64,000 nucleotides of DNA from Eopsaltria australis (Eukaryota > Chordata > Aves > Passeriformes > Petroicidae), in the NCBI GenBank assembly GCA_034509425.1, contig JAVTVJ010001355.1, forward strand, positions 62,001 to 126,000, written 5' to 3'. Below are positions 60,096 to 64,000 of this stretch, in pieces. The notes under the pieces are model-generated. The model made no database searches, had not been told where the DNA came from, and was given only the letters and a program-made list of their open reading frames with translations. A program made the translations under genes and the position numbers. Position 1 is the first letter of the stretch. Every line of letters starts with the position of its first letter.

Positions 60096-63034
60096 TTCAG
60101 CATGGCACAGGCTGGGTCTCTGATTACCAGGAATGGGTTTGACACAGCTCCACACCTTCCAGCTGCTGAGGGGCAGCAGGTCCCAAAATCCACCCCATAA
60201 GTGCCAGGACCGTGTCATTAATAGGAACAGTCATTAATTACAGAGCACTTGACTTTCCAAAGGGTCCTGGAGGTGACAGAGCCTTGGTTTGTGTGAATTC
60301 CCACCCGTGGAGCCACAAAAATCTCGTGGTTTTGGCACAGCCAGTGGGGCTTGGGATGGAGCAAAACCATCCAAGGAACAGATGGAGCAGGGCAGCTCCT
60401 GACTGAAAATAGACATTTCGTTAAAAATAGATGAAGGCAACATTTAATTTAGGAGAAAGGTGGAAATGAACCATTAAGAAATCCAGGCTCGTCTAAATAC
60501 CTGCTTGTCATGTATTTTTAATTGTTTTCATTTCCATTTGGATTGTGCTCTGCACTTAGCGGCCACAGCTTGTCCTCAAGTGTCTGAGCATGGAGAGGGA
60601 TTTGAGAGGATTCCCAAAGGGGGAAGGATGAGGAGATTTCTGGGCAAAAATAGATGCCAGAGACACCCAAAAAGCTGTTTGGAAGAATTATTAGTCAGTC
60701 CTTGATAAAGAGATGCAAAAGCAGGGGTGAGTAGCAGGAAAAAGCCACATTACAAACACATCAGCCTTAAAAAAACCTGCTGCTTGAAGAGAGTCTGGTA
60801 GAACAAATCCCCATTTTCCTCCTTCTTCTTCCAACCAGTGGAAAGTATTGCTCCAAAACACTTCATTAATATCAGATCAGCTGCAAAAGGCATTTCAGAA
60901 GCAGCTAATTAGCAAAGCCCTGATCAATGTGCAGTGGGATGAAGGCTGCAGTTCTCTGCCTGCAGGTTCCAGACCTCAGCTCCAAAGATGTTCTTCAGAG
61001 TCCTTGAAAAGTTCATTCTCTTCACAACTCCCCTCATTATTTATGGATGACTGTTGTTCTGAATTCTGGATCACCATCATGTCCTCAAGCAGGACTGTGA
61101 TTATTCCTTCTCTTTTCAAAACAGAGTCAGGAACTCTCTGGGGTTTGAGTGTTCCCCCTTTTCTCCAAGCCAGGAGCCCCCATATCCAGAACTTGCAGGG
61201 ATTTAAGTGAGATCCTCAAAGTCTTCTGTGTTTTCTCTTTAGAGATTCCTGCTGAGGGCGTTTGGTTTCAGCTGAGATGATGAAATTCAAAGAGATCACG
61301 ACCTGGCAGTGGCTGGCCATGCAGGGAAGGTGTTTTGTCACTACAAGTGCCACTTTAACCACCAGGACATCTTTTCTGCACATGCACAATTCCAGAGGGA
61401 TTCTGTACCCGTGGTCCCAGGGCTGCTCAAGCATCTGACTGCAAATCCCTGATCTCCCCAGCAGCTGTGGCCAGAGCTGCTCTGGCAGCTTTGCCAGCAG
61501 AGCTGTGTCAATGAGGGCCACAGAAATTCATCCCAGTGGGTGCCTTCCGTATGGAAAACGTTATTACACGGAGGTTCACCTAATGTGAGCATAAAAAAAC
61601 GATCTCTTTCCTCAGAGAGAGGACAGATGGTTTTCCCCTCCTTGTGAAGGGTTGGTTTTTCAACACAAGCTGTGGAGAGGAGGGGGGGAATCATCTCTTA
61701 ATTACTGCTCCACTGGCTGAAAGCACATTCTTGGAGCAGAAGGTTTTAGATGGAGTTTTCTCACACCGAAGGCAGACACGAAAAAGAAATCACAGAACTG
61801 TTTTGGTTAACGTGAGGAAAATTTATATTAAAAACCCCACCAGATCTGGGTGATTCTCCCCCACTTTGCACAGAACAACCTGAATCAAGGGCAGTCTGTT
61901 TTCTCAGGAGGTGAAACACAAACACCCAGAGAATTAAGTGACAATTCCTGAGTTATGGATTAGAGAAATCGTCTCAGCAGCACTGATCAATGGGAACTTC
62001 AAAGAGAAGCACGGCCCATCCATTACAGTTCCTCCCAATTACATCCTTCTGCTGAGAACTGCATTTTATGTTCCTTCCAGGCTTCCAAAAAAGAGGGAGC
62101 AGGATTTTAAAAAACAGCTTCTAAGCGAGTTTCACATTCTTATTGAATTGAAACACCACAGGACTGGTTAAATTGGGAGGAAATTCTGAACTGCTGGTGC
62201 TACCTGTGAGATGGAAGCACCATTTTCAAACAAAAATCAGAGACATCTCAAAGCTGTTGGTTTTTCTGATCATTTTCTTTCCTTTTTGTTTAGATTTCTT
62301 CAACAAATTTTGTCTAAATCCACTTATTTCGAGTAAGCTGAAAATCATTTGCCTGATTTTATTGGGTGAACTGTGGGTTTTCATCAAGTTATTTCAACCC
62401 ACTGAGCTCTTTGAGTTTTGGAGAGAAGTTTGGGCTTGCTCCTTTCTTTTCTCCTGGAAACCACAGAGAAATGTGACTCCATCCTTCTCCCTCCATCAGC
62501 CAAAGGCTTCATTAAAGTGGAGAATCCCAGTCTGCTTTAACAACCAGCAGCTCCCAATTAACGGCTGTGATCTTTAAAGATCATTAACCAGTCCTCACTC
62601 TCATCGCAGTGCAACTGTGGAATCACCCCCTGGTTACCCAGAATTAGCCAGGGCTTTGTTTGGTTTGCAGGGCACAGATAACAATGGGTTCTATTCAGGA
62701 AATTCATGTACCAATTATCTCTGAAATTAGGCTGCACTCAGGGGACTGCTGAGCTGCCTTGGAAAAACTGCAATTTTTTCCCCACTCCCACTCCTGCCTC
62801 CTCTCCCAGCCCACTTTGATCCCTCCCACGTCATTATTTATTTCTGTTGTATTTTGCTCTCACTCAGCCCCAACACCCAAAGAGCTCAACCCCCCCGGGG
62901 AAGGCAATTCTGGAGATGTGCTCTCAGTGTCAGGGGTCTGCACTGGGGTTTGTCCATCACCAGGTCCCAAATCCATGGGGGCTCTGGGGGAAGGCAGAGC
63001 CAGCTCAGCTCTGCAGCAACCTGAGGGGTTCAGC
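60096..63034. other. Intergenic, no gene recognised
   Basis: No supported exon, RNA gene, array or clear transposon. A 134-codon plus-strand frame at 62,173-62,577 has hydrophobic stretches but no recognisable family and no splice context. Confidence 0.5.
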
Positions 63035-63165
63035 CACAGAGCCACAGAATCCTCCAGGCTGGAAAAGCCCTCCCAGGTCAATCCAACCTTCACCCAAACA
63101 CCCAAACACACCCTGGCCACTAAACCGTACCAAAAATGCCTCATGGCTCGTTTCCTGAGCACAAA
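63035..63165 (-). mobile_element. Probable CR1-related fragment
   Basis: Antisense terminus-like text: cagagccacagaatcctcca, ggctggaaaagccctcccag, gtcaatccaacc. It matches a diverged CR1 subfamily tail better than any other repeat I know. Confidence 0.6.
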
Positions 63166-63610
63166 ACTCAGTCTGTCCTGGGTGGATGCAGTGTCCTCCA
63201 CTTCATGCCCAATTCCTCAACCTCTTTCAAACTTCTAAGCACAAACCTTTGAGCAAAACTGGATTTCAGTAAAATCTCTGCTCGTGCACCTTTGTAGGAG
63301 GTAAAAGGAGGAGATTCCTTTTGGCAGCAGCAGAAAGAACAGCTGAGTGTCCTTCAGCAGAGGCTGATTAATGCTTTTCATTCAAAAATCATTCAATTTG
63401 AAGGAAGAAAACTGTTCCTGAAGCTCCTGCAAGGCAGAATGTTTTTGCCCAGTTGAAAAGCTGTATCTCATCAATAGGGGCTCCATTTGGCCACCAAAAG
63501 TCCCATTGTTCTTTTCATTATAATTATTTCCATGGGAAAGGTCAGAGCAGTAAGTGTGAGCATTCCACATCATTAAATATTATAATTATTAATTTTGAAA
63601 ATATAGATAT

Positions 63611-63663
63611 ATTTTAACAATATTTTAACAACATTTTAACAATATTTTAACAATATTTTAACA
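63611..63663. repeat. 11-bp tandem repeat
   Basis: About five copies of attttaacaat. Confidence 0.92.
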
Positions 63664-64000
63664 GTAGAGCTGGCTGATTACGATCTAGATTTGATTTTGA
63701 TGAAAGCAGAAGTGAAGGTTTGCACTTGCAGCCCCTGACAGGAACCACAGCACATCCACCCTGACCCAAACATTGCCTGAAGGCAGATGGAGAGCTCTGG
63801 GCACATCTGAGTGACAGAAATCATGTTATCCCCAGCTTCCCAAACCTGCCAATCCCACGAATATTCCCATTAATGACAATTTCACTTGGAAATCATGGCT
63901 GGGTTGGATGGCTGCCCATGTGGAAAAGCTGCTTTACACCCCGGGGTTAAGAGTTTGCTTTGTGGAAATCAGGAAAAATGCAAGTTCCTATTCCATCCTG

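Noticed and set aside
59766..60218. 150-codon minus-strand frame with repeated WLEFCFHSH-like motif
   Set aside because: Translation of the 32-bp minisatellite, with period artefact.
62173..62577. 134-codon plus-strand frame with hydrophobic stretches
   Set aside because: No recognisable domain, no promoter or splice context, AT-rich composition typical of chance frames.

Overview
The window is avian nuclear DNA. Three lines of evidence support this: intron-split vertebrate genes with canonical GT/AG junctions, many truncated CR1 retrotransposon 3' ends (the commonest bird repeat), and a gene order (IL5RA minus, TRNT1 plus, CRBN minus) that matches the conserved vertebrate block equivalent to human 3p26. 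No species can be named. No prokaryotic features, viral genes or CRISPR arrays were seen.

Layout. 1-4,939 is a downstream flank without a recognised gene, carrying two CR1 remnants. 4,940-11,889 (minus) holds most of IL5RA, the interleukin-5 receptor alpha chain: six extracellular exons, the membrane-spanning exon and a probable terminal exon. The signal-peptide exon and a box 1 exon could not be placed. 12,000-16,900 is intergenic. TRNT1, the CCA-adding tRNA nucleotidyltransferase, runs from 17,430 or 17,508 to 21,267 (plus) and is complete in seven coding exons behind a GC-rich promoter minisatellite. CRBN (cereblon, the substrate receptor of a CRL4 ubiquitin ligase) runs from 42,185 down to 25,642 (minus) and is complete in eleven coding exons. 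TRNT1 and CRBN converge tail to tail. 42,200-64,000 lies upstream of CRBN; it is gene-poor and contains CR1 fragments and several minisatellites.

All TRNT1 and CRBN exon phases agree and give uninterrupted proteins of 404 aa (430 with the upstream start) and 449 aa. The seven main IL5RA exons also join in phase. The three genes are neighbours by ancestry, not by function: cytokine receptor, tRNA 3'-end synthesis and protein degradation.

Most of the unusual structure sits in and around CRBN. A 125-bp tandem duplication copies the 3' end of exon 5 with its splice donor. Exon 10 is sandwiched between two tandem arrays, one with a 596-bp higher-order period. A minisatellite just upstream of the last exon stays open in the cereblon frame. 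At TRNT1 a 32-bp duplication creates two upstream AUGs in different frames, one giving a mitochondrial-type leader and one an upstream ORF that overlaps the main start. I found no convincing wholly new gene system; the long two-strand open frames here are products of repeat arrays.
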